A stretch of 64,000 nucleotides of DNA from CAWIVJ01 sp963839525 (GTDB lineage: Bacteria; Cyanobacteriota; Vampirovibrionia; Gastranaerophilales; Gastranaerophilaceae): the NCBI GenBank assembly GCA_963839525.1, contig CAWIVJ010000019.1, positions 62,001 through 126,000 of the forward strand, written 5' to 3'. The notes beneath the pieces were generated by a model. That model searched no databases. It was not told the origin of the DNA and saw only the letters and a list, made by a program, of their open reading frames with translations. The translations under genes and the position numbers were made by a program. Of the stretch, positions 8,493 to 17,425 are shown one piece after another (the stretch's first letter is position 1; each line of letters starts with the position of its first letter).

Positions 8493-8947
8493 AAAAAATC
8501 ATAGTTTTATTTTTAATTTTATTTGCACCTTTTTCAACTGTTTATGCGGAAAAAGTTCCTGTCAGATTTAGCCCGGCACAAATAATTTCGACAGAACATG
8601 ATGAGGTTCAACTCGGGGACTGGATTGAGTTTAAAATAGTTAATGATGTTTATCTTGACGGTAAAATTTATTTAAAGAAAGGGACTTTAATCATAGGTGT
8701 TGTTGATTTTGTACACGAGAACGGCTGGGTTAAAGACAAAGCTGAAATTAGCTTTAAAACATTTTATACTAAAGACGTTAACGGCAAAAAAATTGAAATA
8801 AATTATCCTCTCGTTTTAACTCAAAAGCTTTTAGTTAAAAATAATATTAAAAAACTTGCTCTTCAAGAAATTGAATCTTTAATAAGAGGTCAAGAAATTT
8901 GTATTGAACCTGATACTGTATCTTTTAATATTTTTATTGAGCGGTAA
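8489..8947 (+). CDS. Exported hypothetical protein, second of two paralogues
   Basis: 152 residues with a signal peptide ending near VYA (MKKIIVLFLILFAPFSTVYA). Paralogue of the preceding protein: same spacing of the VPV.F/L.P..I start, the GD.v.F.i..DVY block and the LKKG turn. Last gene of the three-gene operon (ATGA overlap with the previous gene). It ends 14 bases inside the convergent gene at 8934. A role as partner, substrate or inhibitor of the M48-like peptidase is an inference from linkage only. Confidence 0.8.
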   Translation: MKKIIVLFLILFAPFSTVYAEKVPVRFSPAQIISTEHDEVQLGDWIEFKIVNDVYLDGKIYLKKGTLIIGVVDFVHENGWVKDKAEISFKTFYTKDVNGKKIEINYPLVLTQKLLVKNNIKKLALQEIESLIRGQEICIEPDTVSFNIFIER

Positions 8948-9227
8948 TTAATCTCATATTCCCTAAATCAAGGGGGTTAATAATGCCTTTAACTTCATTT
9001 GAACTTATTTTCCAGCTTATTTTTCCGTTGGGATATTTTGCCCAATGATAAGTTGAACATAAAACCGTAACTTTACTTGCATCAATTATATTCAGGTTTG
9101 AAATGTCCATTGAAAAATTCGGACAATCATTCTCATGAATATACTTTTTTATTGATTCAACCAGATTTATTGCATTATTGCCAAAATCGGCGGACATAAA
9201 ATTTTTATTTAAAACTTTTTTTGTCAT
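8934..9227 (-). CDS. Hypothetical protein, possible STAS-like domain
   Basis: 97 residues, soluble, no signal peptide. The middle, MDISNLNIIDASKVTVLCSTYH from 39 on, resembles the STAS/anti-sigma-antagonist core (hhDhs....ID...h..L). Alignment would be needed to confirm, and the conserved Ser is not obvious. Convergent with the exported operon, overlapping its last 14 bases. No SD is visible before the ATG. Confidence 0.6.
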   Translation of the reverse strand: MTKKVLNKNFMSADFGNNAINLVESIKKYIHENDCPNFSMDISNLNIIDASKVTVLCSTYHWAKYPNGKISWKISSNEVKGIINPLDLGNMRLITAQ

Positions 9228-9328
9228 AATTTTTTCTTTTTTACTGTGTGTACAATAATTTTTATCGGAACTTTAAGAAAAAATTTAAATTTTCTTGTAA
9301 AATTTAATACATTTATACTAGTTTATCG

Positions 9329-9334
9329 TATAAT
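9329..9334 (+). promoter_or_regulatory. Candidate -10 box for the kdsD-kdsC operon
   Basis: TATAAT in the 162-base gap 9228-9389, about 55 bases before the kdsD ATG. No convincing -35 is visible. Confidence 0.4.
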
Positions 9335-9389
9335 ATTAGAGTAAAGGAAAAGCAGATAGTTATTCTTGCCTGTAAAATAAGGATAAAAA

Positions 9390-10361
9390 ATGCAAACAAA
9401 GAATATAACTGATTTAGCAAAAGAAGTTTTGGAGATTGAAGCACATTCAATATTAAAACTGAAAAATAGCATAAATGGGAATTTCGCGAAAGCAATAGAA
9501 ATTTTATATGCCTGTAAAGGCCGTGTAATTGTTACAGGCATGGGCAAATCAGGACTTATCGGTAAAAAAATTGCTGCAACATTATCTTCAACAGGAACGC
9601 CCTCATACTTTTTGCATCCGGCAGAAAGTACCCACGGGGATTCAGGAGTAATAACAAAAGAAGATGTCATTATTGCTATTTCCAACAGCGGAGAAACTCA
9701 AGAACTTTTAAATCTTGTACCTTTAATAAAAAGATTTGGAATACCTTTGATTGCCCTTACGGGGGGGGTAACCTCAACTCTGGCAAAGATAAGTGATGTT
9801 TTTCTTGACATTTCGGTAGAAAAGGAAGCATGTCCTTTAAATAAAGCCCCGACAGCAAGTACCACTGCAACTCTAGCAATGGGTGATGCGCTTGCTGTTT
9901 GCTTGCTTGAAAAAAGAGGATTTTCTGAAGAAGATTTTCTTGTCTTTCATCCGGGTGGAGCATTAGGCAAAGGGTTTTTATATTCGGTTGCAGAGTTAAT
10001 GATAACAGGTGATAAATTACCTTTAGCAAACGAAAATGACTTATTTACGAATGTAATTGAGTTAATTTCCGAAAAAAAATTGGGAGTAGCTGTTATTATT
10101 AATAAAAACGGATTTATGACAGGGGTTTTAACTGACGGAGATATTAGAAGAACTTTAATAAAATATCATCAAGTTCAAGATTTAAAAGTAAAAGACGTTA
10201 TGACTGTTAATCCTAAAACTGTTTTGCCTGAAGATTTAGCGGCAAAAGCGCTTCATCTAATGGAAAAACATTCTATAACAGCGCTTGCAATTGCTGATGA
10301 AAGTAAAAAACCTGTGGGAGTTTTGCATATACATGACTTATTAAAAGCAGGAGTAGCTTGA
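9390..10361 (+). CDS. kdsD: Arabinose-5-phosphate isomerase (KdsD/KpsF family)
   Basis: Converts ribulose-5-phosphate to arabinose-5-phosphate, the first step of Kdo synthesis for LPS. An SIS domain (about 35-170) has VTGMGKSGLIGKKIAATLSS and AISNSGETQELL; two CBS motifs follow (about 205-323) with GVLTDGDIRRTL. 323 residues is the normal length. AAGGATAAAAA ribosome site. kdsC follows after 98 bases, supporting a Kdo operon. A run of eight G at 9761-9768 lies in the SIS domain coding region (ALTGGVT), which is odd in so AT-rich a genome and slippage-prone. Confidence 0.95.
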   Translation: MQTKNITDLAKEVLEIEAHSILKLKNSINGNFAKAIEILYACKGRVIVTGMGKSGLIGKKIAATLSSTGTPSYFLHPAESTHGDSGVITKEDVIIAISNSGETQELLNLVPLIKRFGIPLIALTGGVTSTLAKISDVFLDISVEKEACPLNKAPTASTTATLAMGDALAVCLLEKRGFSEEDFLVFHPGGALGKGFLYSVAELMITGDKLPLANENDLFTNVIELISEKKLGVAVIINKNGFMTGVLTDGDIRRTLIKYHQVQDLKVKDVMTVNPKTVLPEDLAAKALHLMEKHSITALAIADESKKPVGVLHIHDLLKAGVA

Positions 10362-10459
10362 AGGTGAACGATAAACAGTAAACAGAACTGGGAGAAAAGT
10401 AGACCTTGGTACCTCTCGACAATATGACAAACTTAACAATATAAAGAGGAATATAAACA

Positions 10460-11011
10460 GTGAAAAATGATATAGAATTAAAAGCAATAGCAAAAAAAAT
10501 TAAATTGATGGCTTTTGACGTTGATGGTGTTATGACAAATAATACTTTAATTTTTGATGAAAACGGGGTTGAATACAAAATTTTTAACGGTAAAGATGGT
10601 CAAGGTCTTGAACTACTTCAAAAAGCAGGTATAATTCCTGCTATTATTACAAAAAGAGACAACGGGACCGTTGCTCACAGGGCAAAAGTTTTAGGAATTT
10701 CAGAACTTTATATGGGACAAAAAAATAAAATAGGTACTCTCAATGAAATTCTTAAAAAATATGGATTTTCATATGAAGAAGTTTCTTATATGGGAGATGA
10801 TATACCTGATTTGTGTGTTTTAGAAAAAGTCGGACTTCCATGCTGCCCTTTAGATGCCGTTGAAGAAGTCAAAGTGATTTCTAAATTTATTTCAACAAAA
10901 AAAGGCGGTGAAGGAGCCGTAAGAGAACTTTGTGAATTTGTATTGAAAAGTAAATCTCTTAATTTAAGAACACTTCTTGAAATGCAGGCTAAAGTTAAAT
11001 GTGGAACATAA
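10460..11011 (+). CDS. kdsC: Kdo-8-phosphate phosphatase
   Basis: HAD-family phosphatase of the third Kdo step. Catalytic aspartates are Asp20 and Asp22 in FDVDGVMTN; ITKRDN and the terminal acidic motif MGDDIPDL are present. There is no cap domain, as expected for the tetrameric C0 enzymes; 183 residues is typical. It starts with GTG at 10460, supported by AGAGGAA upstream. Together with kdsD it implies Kdo-containing LPS, so an outer membrane. Confidence 0.93.
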   Translation: MKNDIELKAIAKKIKLMAFDVDGVMTNNTLIFDENGVEYKIFNGKDGQGLELLQKAGIIPAIITKRDNGTVAHRAKVLGISELYMGQKNKIGTLNEILKKYGFSYEEVSYMGDDIPDLCVLEKVGLPCCPLDAVEEVKVISKFISTKKGGEGAVRELCEFVLKSKSLNLRTLLEMQAKVKCGT

Positions 11012-11068
11012 GATGTTCAAAAGTACAATTTAATTAAAGTATCTTCGCTTTACAAAAAGGAAAATAAA

Positions 11069-11429
11069 ATGTTTGAATTAAAAGTGCAAATGTATTTCTC
11101 AGCAGCACATCATCTTCTAAATTACGAAGGGGCATGCGAAAATCGAGCATGGTCACAATTGGCTTGTAGAAGCTTATATTGAGGGTAAAAACTTGGATAA
11201 AAGCAATATTTTACTTGATTATAAAGTTTTAAAACATGAATTAAAAAAAACTTTGGATTATTTAGATCATCAAGATATTAATGAATTGCCGGAATTTAAG
11301 GGGCTAAGTCCCAGCAGTGAAATGATTGCCAAGTTTATTTATGATAAACTTAAAAAAAGAATAAATATCTTAAGCAAGATTTCAGTATGGGAAACACCGA
11401 CATCTTGTGCCAGTTATTTTGAGAATTAA
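11069..11429 (+). pseudogene. queD: 6-carboxytetrahydropterin synthase, frameshifted by one base
   Basis: QueD makes 6-carboxytetrahydropterin for queuosine/deazaguanine. The gene opens MFELKVQMYFSAAHHLLNYE after an AAAAGGAAAA ribosome site at 11069, giving the first zinc histidines and CEN. At about 11144-11147 the frame shifts by +1. The other frame continues with HGHNWLVEAYIEG (zinc HGH) through SSEMIAKFIYDKL and ends VWETPTSCASYFEN at 11429. Removing one base in CGAG restores about 119 residues, normal QueD length. No slippery run is visible. The downstream part alone could start at a TTG (11193) but would lack the active site. A sequencing error is possible. Confidence 0.85.
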
Positions 11430-11438
11430 ATAATAGCA

Positions 11439-11512
11439 GTCATGCTGAACTTGTTTCAGCATCTTGTCGCTGTAGTATATTAGGTAGATCCTGAAATAAA
11501 TTCAGGATGACG
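11439..11512. repeat. Dispersed palindromic repeat (family A), complete copy
   Basis: Starts GTCATGCTGAACTTGTTTCA and ends CTGAAATAAATTCAGGATGACG; the GTCAT and ATGAC ends are inverted, and each half contains its own small hairpin (CTGAAC..GTTTCAG and CCTGAA..TTCAGG). Lies between queD and uppP. A partial copy is at 1-45, and a related copy sits inside mnmE at 31184-31288. Confidence 0.8.
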
Positions 11513-11529
11513 TAATATTAAGAGGAAGT

Positions 11530-12378
11530 ATGCAAATAATACAATCAATATTAATGGGAATAGTTCAGGGCTTAAGCGAATTTTTGCCGGTTTCAAGCTC
11601 AGCTCATCTGGTTTTTACTTCAAGTTTGTATAAATACTTTACCGGGATAATAAACGTTATACAATCAAACGAAGAAATTTTCTTTGACATTATGCTTCAT
11701 TTTGGAACACTTATTGCCGTCTTAATTTATTTTAAAAAAGAGATTATTGATATTTTAGAAGCTCTTATTACTGCTTTTAAAACTCGCAACTTTAATGATA
11801 AAAACGCTAAATTAGGAGTTTATATTTTACTGGGAACCTTTTTTACAATTATTGTTGCTTATCCTCTAAAGGATTTTTGTGAAAAACTGGTTTATTCACC
11901 TGTAATCGTTGGATGCTTGCTTGTTATTACAGGGTTTGTTTTGTTCTTATCCGAGTACATGTCAAAAAAATATAAAGTAAAAACAGATGAAGTAAGTTTA
12001 AAAAATTCAATTTTAATAGGAATAGCCCAAGGCTTGGCTGCATTTCCCGGATTTTCCCGTTCAGGCTGGACAATTGCAACAGGACTTTTTTCGGGTTTGG
12101 ATAGAATAACCTGTGCTAAATATTCTTTTTTGCTAAGCATTCCGATAATTTTCGGAACTTCTATTCTTTACCCGCTTTTAGAAATAGATATAAAAGAAAT
12201 TGTCACTTATAATTGGACTTCAATAATTTTAGGAACGATAGTTTCAGCAATTGTGGGCTATTTTTGTATAAAATATTTTTTAAAATTTTTATCAAAATTT
12301 TCGTTAGCATTTTTTGGATATTATTGTATAATCATTGGTGGCGGCATGGCAATATTTTTTAAATTCTTTGCTGCTTAA
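11530..12378 (+). CDS. uppP: Undecaprenyl-diphosphatase (BacA family)
   Basis: Integral membrane enzyme that recycles undecaprenyl pyrophosphate for cell-wall and LPS precursors. The inverted-repeat topology shows GLSEFLPVSSSAHLVF (about 14-29) and AAFPGFSRSGWTIATGL (about 171-187), the two re-entrant active-site loops. About eight hydrophobic helices; 282 residues is normal. AGAGGAAG ribosome site. Separated from folD by 10 bases. Confidence 0.95.
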   Translation: MQIIQSILMGIVQGLSEFLPVSSSAHLVFTSSLYKYFTGIINVIQSNEEIFFDIMLHFGTLIAVLIYFKKEIIDILEALITAFKTRNFNDKNAKLGVYILLGTFFTIIVAYPLKDFCEKLVYSPVIVGCLLVITGFVLFLSEYMSKKYKVKTDEVSLKNSILIGIAQGLAAFPGFSRSGWTIATGLFSGLDRITCAKYSFLLSIPIIFGTSILYPLLEIDIKEIVTYNWTSIILGTIVSAIVGYFCIKYFLKFLSKFSLAFFGYYCIIIGGGMAIFFKFFAA

Positions 12379-12388
12379 GGAGGTAAAT

Positions 12389-13222
12389 ATGGCAACAATT
12401 TTAGACGGTAAAAAATTATCTGTAAAAATTCTAGAAGATTTGGCTGACAAACTATCCAAGTTGAGTAAAAAACCCCATTTAGTAGTTATTTTAGTCGGTG
12501 AAAATTCTGCGAGCAGGCTTTATGTAGGAATGAAAGAAAAAACCGCACAAAGAATAGGAATAAAATCAACTGTTCTAAAATATCCTGAAAATACAAGCGA
12601 ACAAGCTCTTTTAAATAAAATTCAAGAACTTAATGAAGATAAAGATGTTGATGCGATTTTAATTCAACTCCCTTTGCCAAAACACATAAATTCAACAAAT
12701 ATTATTCAGGCAATTTATCCTAAAAAAGATGTGGACGGATTTACGCCGGAAAACATAGGTAAAATTTCAATAGGAGTTGAACCTTACGCCTACCCTTGTA
12801 CTCCGAAAGGAATTTTAAAGTTATTAGAAGAATATGATATTAATCCCGAAGGAAAAAATGTTGTTATTGTCGGTCGTTCAAATATTGTAGGAAAACCTGT
12901 TGCTCAAATGCTTTTAAATAAAAACGCAACAGTAACAATTTGTCATAGTCATACAAAAAATATTTCTGATATAACAAAAACTGCTGATATTTTGATTTCA
13001 GCAGTCGGTAAACATAAAGTAATAAGAAAAGAAATGATTAAACCCGGTTGTGTAATTATTGATGTAGGAACATCTGTAATTAACGGTAAAACTGTTGGTG
13101 ACGTGGATTTTGAAAATTTATTTGAGTTAAGCTCTTTCATAACACCTGTTCCCGGCGGAGTAGGCCCTATGACAATCGCTTGTTTAATGGAAAATACTTA
13201 TGGTCTTTTTAAATTAAACTGA
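12389..13222 (+). CDS. folD: Bifunctional methylenetetrahydrofolate dehydrogenase/cyclohydrolase
   Basis: Interconverts 5,10-methylene- and 10-formyl-tetrahydrofolate. Catalytic Tyr45 and Lys49 lie in RLYVGMKEKT; the NADP site shows VIVGRSNIVGKPVAQML and the C-terminus PVPGGVGPMTIACLMENT. 277 residues. The ATG at 12389 is fixed by a near-perfect AAGGAGG upstream; the longer in-frame start at 12335 runs into uppP. Ends 9 bases inside the convergent gene at 13214. Works with metF (36.5 kb) in one-carbon metabolism. Confidence 0.96.
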   Translation: MATILDGKKLSVKILEDLADKLSKLSKKPHLVVILVGENSASRLYVGMKEKTAQRIGIKSTVLKYPENTSEQALLNKIQELNEDKDVDAILIQLPLPKHINSTNIIQAIYPKKDVDGFTPENIGKISIGVEPYAYPCTPKGILKLLEEYDINPEGKNVVIVGRSNIVGKPVAQMLLNKNATVTICHSHTKNISDITKTADILISAVGKHKVIRKEMIKPGCVIIDVGTSVINGKTVGDVDFENLFELSSFITPVPGGVGPMTIACLMENTYGLFKLN

Positions 13223-13519
13223 AATACTTAATTTACATTCACTTTTAATGTTATTTGAAATTGCTTTATCGTAGCTATCAATTTCTGCATTTATTGCTTG
13301 CAATCTTGATTCAATTGATTCTTTTTTTGAATCGTATAATTCTTGATAAGATTCCAATGCTGCATAAGTTCCGCTGTCAGTTTGATCATCTTCTGCAAGA
13401 CCAGCCATTTCTTCAGTAATATAATTTAGTTCATTTGAGTAACAAATTTGTTCATATTCTAGAAGATCTTTTTCTTGAACTAGAAGACTTTTTTCGATAC
13501 CTAATGATAAAAATGCCAT
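13214..13519 (-). CDS. Small acidic coiled-coil hypothetical protein
   Basis: 101 residues, strongly acidic and helical (residues 15-95 look like a helical hairpin: LLVQEKDLLEYEQI...YQELYDSKKESIESRLQAINAEIDSYD). No signal peptide or known motif. Good AAGGAGAAAAGAAA ribosome site. The small size and helix-rich, Ser/Glu-rich composition recall small lineage-specific or secretion-associated proteins, but function is unknown. Convergent with folD (9-base overlap). Confidence 0.7.
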   Translation of the reverse strand: MAFLSLGIEKSLLVQEKDLLEYEQICYSNELNYITEEMAGLAEDDQTDSGTYAALESYQELYDSKKESIESRLQAINAEIDSYDKAISNNIKSECKLSISV

Positions 13520-13640
13520 TTTCTTTTCTCCTTATGTTTATATCTTATATATATATAAAGTATATAGCAACATAAAAATTGCAATTTTGCTCCTTTTTGT
13601 TAAGATATTGTAACAATTAAAGAAAAAATACTGTTATTAC

Positions 13641-13671
13641 TTGCATTTAAGGCTCTGTTTATATCTATAAT
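13641..13671 (+). promoter_or_regulatory. mutS2 promoter, apparently leaderless
   Basis: TTGCAT at 13641-13646 and TATAAT at 13666-13671, spacer 19 (long). The -10 ends 6 bases before the ATG at 13678, so the mRNA would begin at the start codon. No SD precedes the ATG. Confidence 0.55.
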
Positions 13672-13677
13672 ACAGTT

Positions 13678-16041
13678 ATGAAAATATCAGAAAAAAGTTT
13701 AAAAGCACTGGAATTTGATAAAATTCTAGAAAAATTAGCGTCATTTGCAATGCTAAAACAAAGTAAAGACAAATGTTTCACGCTGAGCATATACTCCGAT
13801 ATATCCTCTATCCAACAACAAATAAATTTTACAAAAGAAGCAAAAAATATTCTGGATACTGCTCAAGACTTGCCTTTAGAATATGTTGCCCAAATTGAAG
13901 AAATTAAAAATTCAACAATAAACGTATGTTTAAAAGAAGAAGAAATTATTGATATTGCTAAAACTATTAAAACTTCGAGGTTAGCGAAAAACTTTCTGAA
14001 AGAAAATTCTCCTAAAGAGAGTCTTTTAGGCTCTTTAGCTATATGTCTTTTTTCAAATAAAAATCTTGAAGACAAAATTTTTGATACTTTTGATAATAAT
14101 TTAAAAGTAAAACAAGATGCCAGCACAGAATTAAAAAGTTTATTTAATTCATTAAAAGACACTAAAAATAACTTAAAAGTCAGAGTTAATGAGCTTTTAA
14201 ACAATCCTGTATATTCAAAACATTTGCAAGAACAGATTTATACAACACGTGATGAAAGAGTTGTTTTTCAAGTCAGGGCGTCTTCAAAAAGTAAAGTAGA
14301 AGGAATAGTACATGATGTTTCTGCAAGCAGTCAAAGTTTTTATATTGAACCAAAACAAATTGTTCCGTTAAATAATAAAATTAGGGAATTAAAATCAGAA
14401 ATTAATGCAGAAATTATTAATATTCTTACAGGTTTGACAAAATTAATACGAAGAAATATAGATGAAATTAAAATTTCGGAAGATTTGTTAACCGAAATCG
14501 ATTTTCATTTTGCAAAAGCAAGGTATGCTGTAAAGCTAAAAGCTGTAGAACCGGAATTAACTGATTTAAAATATTTAAAATTTGAAAATATGCAGCATCC
14601 TTTACTTTCCGACTATGTCAAAGAAGTAGTAAAAAATGATTTTGAAATAGGAAACGGATACAAATCTGTTATAATAACAGGCTCAAATACAGGGGGAAAA
14701 ACCGTTGTACTGAAAACTGTCGGACTTTTTATATTAATGGCAAAAGCAGGTTTATTTTTACCTTGCAGTTTTGCAAAAATTCATCCTTTCAAACAAGTTT
14801 TCGCTGATATTGGTGATGAACAGAGTATTGCACAAAGTTTATCGACATTTTCATCTCATATGACAAATATTATAGATATATTAAGAAATAGCAATACTGA
14901 TACTTTCATTGTACTTGACGAAATTTGTGCAGGAACAGATCCTCAGGAAGGTTCCATATTAGCTCAAGTTATTTTGGAAAAACTGGCACAAAAAGGTATT
15001 ATGAATTGTATTACTACTCACTATGGAGAATTAAAAGCACTTGAATTTTCCAATAACTATTTTAGAAATGCTTGTGTAGAGTTTGACACAAAAACGCTAA
15101 AACCTACTTATAAATTAATAATAGGTATTCCGGGCCTAAGTAATGCCATTTCGATTTCTTTAAATTTAGGACTTGATAAAAATTTAGTGGAGAAAGCAAA
15201 AGAAATTTTAACTTCACAAAAAGATCCTTCCATAATGGTTGTAGAAAAATTACAGCAAACTCAACAGAAATTGGCTGAAAATCTTAAAGAAGCAGAAGAA
15301 CTTAAAATAAAAGCTCTATTATTAAAAGAAGATTATGAAAACAGACTTTCAGAAATTAAAAAAAATAAGAAAAAAACAGTAAAAAATGTCAAAAATAAGC
15401 TGGAAGAAGAACTTGAAGAAGCAAAAGGTGAAATAAAAGAAATTCTAAAAGAATTACGGCAAGAAAAATCAGAAAAAATCGCCAGACGTTCTTATGCGAG
15501 ACTTGCAAAGCTTGAAAAACAATTTATTGAAGAAGCAAATGAATTTGATGAAGTGGAAGAATACGAAGAATTAATTTGGGAAAATATTAAAATCGGAAGC
15601 AAAGCTTTACTGAAAGAACTTAACCAAGAAGTTGTAATTCTTTCATTGCCTGATAAAAATAATAATGTATTTGTACAAATGGGACTTCTGAAAACAAAAA
15701 TAAAAAAGGATAAATTAGCTTTATATAATGAAAAATTGGCTTCAAGACCTATTTTAAAACTGCGCCCAAAATATTCATTTGAAATGCAAAAAACACAGAT
15801 GTCCAATACTCTTGATTTAAGAGGATTGCGAGTTGAAGAAGCTCTTGACAGCTTAGAGCTTTTTTTAGATAAAGCCAGTCTTGTTAATTTAACCCCTGTA
15901 TATATAATCCATGGGCATGGAACAGGAGCATTAAAATCTGCAATACAGAAATTTTTATCAACTTCTCCATATATAGCTAAATACCGTTTTGGCAAACCTG
16001 CTGAAGGGGGAGAAGGCATAAGCGTAATTGATATTAAATAA
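13678..16041 (+). CDS. mutS2: MutS2 (endonuclease/ribosome rescue ATPase)
   Basis: MutS-family ATPase without mismatch-recognition domain; known roles are suppression of recombination and splitting of collided ribosomes. Walker A GSNTGGKT near residue 335, Walker B with FIVLDEICAGTDPQEGS near 415-430, a long Lys/Glu coiled coil (about 525-625), and a C-terminal Smr nuclease domain (about 700-787) with LDLRGLRVEEAL and HGHGTGAL. 787 residues matches the family. Promoter geometry suggests a leaderless message. rpsA follows 168 bases later under its own promoter. Confidence 0.95.
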   Translation: MKISEKSLKALEFDKILEKLASFAMLKQSKDKCFTLSIYSDISSIQQQINFTKEAKNILDTAQDLPLEYVAQIEEIKNSTINVCLKEEEIIDIAKTIKTSRLAKNFLKENSPKESLLGSLAICLFSNKNLEDKIFDTFDNNLKVKQDASTELKSLFNSLKDTKNNLKVRVNELLNNPVYSKHLQEQIYTTRDERVVFQVRASSKSKVEGIVHDVSASSQSFYIEPKQIVPLNNKIRELKSEINAEIINILTGLTKLIRRNIDEIKISEDLLTEIDFHFAKARYAVKLKAVEPELTDLKYLKFENMQHPLLSDYVKEVVKNDFEIGNGYKSVIITGSNTGGKTVVLKTVGLFILMAKAGLFLPCSFAKIHPFKQVFADIGDEQSIAQSLSTFSSHMTNIIDILRNSNTDTFIVLDEICAGTDPQEGSILAQVILEKLAQKGIMNCITTHYGELKALEFSNNYFRNACVEFDTKTLKPTYKLIIGIPGLSNAISISLNLGLDKNLVEKAKEILTSQKDPSIMVVEKLQQTQQKLAENLKEAEELKIKALLLKEDYENRLSEIKKNKKKTVKNVKNKLEEELEEAKGEIKEILKELRQEKSEKIARRSYARLAKLEKQFIEEANEFDEVEEYEELIWENIKIGSKALLKELNQEVVILSLPDKNNNVFVQMGLLKTKIKKDKLALYNEKLASRPILKLRPKYSFEMQKTQMSNTLDLRGLRVEEALDSLELFLDKASLVNLTPVYIIHGHGTGALKSAIQKFLSTSPYIAKYRFGKPAEGGEGISVIDIK

Positions 16042-16157
16042 AAAAATAACTTATTTTCTTAAATTTTACTTTTTCATCTATCTCCCCCAATCGGGCTATA
16101 AATATTAACATATGTGAACTTTTTAGTTTTTTTTGCAATAAAGTCCAAGAATTTTGC

Positions 16158-16163
16158 TATAAT
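16158..16163 (+). promoter_or_regulatory. Candidate -10 box for rpsA
   Basis: TATAAT preceded 19 bases earlier by TTGCAA. The expected start is near 16170, giving a leader of about 40 nt with a GGAGAG ribosome site before the rpsA ATG. Confidence 0.45.
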
Positions 16164-16209
16164 TAAGGCAATAAGAATTAAGTTTTCAGGAACTTAACGG
16201 AGAGCATTT

Positions 16210-17337
16210 ATGACTATAGAAGAAAAGTTTTCAGATAGTGAGTTTGAATCACTATTGAGTACTTATGATTATAATTTTAAAAAAGGGGACTTGGTAAAAG
16301 GTGTTGTTTGGTCTTATGACTCAGAAGGAGTCATTGTTGATATAGGGGCAAAAACTTCAGCACTTGTTCCAACAAAAGAAGTAAAACTTGATTTATCCGA
16401 ACCTGTAGAAAAAGCTTTAGAAAAGGGTGAAGAATACGAGTTTCTAATTATAAAAGAAGAAGATGAAGACGGAAAATTTATTCTATCCCGTAAAAAAGTC
16501 GACTTAGCTTATAATTGGAAAGAGTTAGAAAAAATAAAAGAAGCGGACGAGGTTATATTAGGAACAGTAGCTTCATGTGTTAAAGGTGGAATTTTAGTTG
16601 ACATTCTTGGTATTAGAGGATTTGTTCCATCAAGTCATCTTCGTTGCAAAGAATCTGAAATTAAAGTTGGTGATTCTATAGAATTAAAAATCTTAACTTT
16701 AGACAGTCAACAAGGTAACTTTATTCTTTCTAATAAGAAAGTTTTTGCAGAAAATACAGAAGATGCCAGAAAAACAGTATTTTCACAAATTGAAGTCGGA
16801 CAAATAGTTAAAGGTGAAGTTGTTAGAATTGCTGATTTTGGCGCATTTATAGATATAGGCGGAGTGGACGGTTTATTACCGCTTTCTCAAATTTCATGGA
16901 GATGGGTTGATCATCCTGCAGATATTTTAAAAGTCGGAGATAAAATTGATGTTGAAGTTATAGGAGTGGATCAAGATAAACATCGAGTAAGTTTGAGTTT
17001 AAAAAACCTTGAAAGTGATCCTTGGGTTGAAGCAGAAAAGCAAATTAATGAAGGAGAAATAAGAGAAGGTACTATTACAAGAATTAAACATTTTGGAGCC
17101 TTCGTTGAAGTTTTTCCTGGCGTTGAAGCACTTCTCCCTCATGGTGAGATGCTTGAATATCAAAATACAAATAATTGCATTTTAAAAGTTGGAGACAAAA
17201 TTAATACTACCATATTAAAATTTAATCCTGCAGATAAAAGAATAGCTCTTAGTGTAAAAAATATTAATGAATCTAAAGAAAAAGAAAAAATCACAGATAA
17301 AGAAAAAAAAGATAAACCTTTAGAAGAAGTTGAATAA
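16210..17337 (+). CDS. rpsA: 30S ribosomal protein S1 (four S1 domains)
   Basis: RNA-binding ribosomal protein that helps mRNA docking. Four S1 motifs at about 22-90, 105-170, 192-265 and 280-350; the third, GQIVKGEVVRIADFGAFIDI, is the most canonical. 375 residues with a Lys/Glu tail; shorter than the six-domain proteobacterial S1, like the cyanobacterial and other short forms. A short S1 is worth noting beside the apparent leaderless genes, since S1 mainly helps leadered mRNAs. GGAGAG ribosome site. Confidence 0.92.
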   Translation: MTIEEKFSDSEFESLLSTYDYNFKKGDLVKGVVWSYDSEGVIVDIGAKTSALVPTKEVKLDLSEPVEKALEKGEEYEFLIIKEEDEDGKFILSRKKVDLAYNWKELEKIKEADEVILGTVASCVKGGILVDILGIRGFVPSSHLRCKESEIKVGDSIELKILTLDSQQGNFILSNKKVFAENTEDARKTVFSQIEVGQIVKGEVVRIADFGAFIDIGGVDGLLPLSQISWRWVDHPADILKVGDKIDVEVIGVDQDKHRVSLSLKNLESDPWVEAEKQINEGEIREGTITRIKHFGAFVEVFPGVEALLPHGEMLEYQNTNNCILKVGDKINTTILKFNPADKRIALSVKNINESKEKEKITDKEKKDKPLEEVE

Positions 17338-17425
17338 ATTTTTGTGTTAAAATCTTATTGTAAATTTAATGCTGGAATATTAAAAAAATTTTTCGGTTGG
17401 TGTTTATAGGGTATCGGAATAAAAA

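Noticed and set aside
8934..8947. Overlap as sign of a false gene at 8934-9227
   Set aside because: A 14-base convergent tail overlap is normal here (similar at folD, metF and ribD); the frame has a plausible domain pattern, so it was kept with lower confidence.
11193..11429. A stand-alone small gene starting at TTG 11193
   Set aside because: It is the C-terminal part of QueD; HGH and CEN motifs upstream in two frames show one frameshifted gene.
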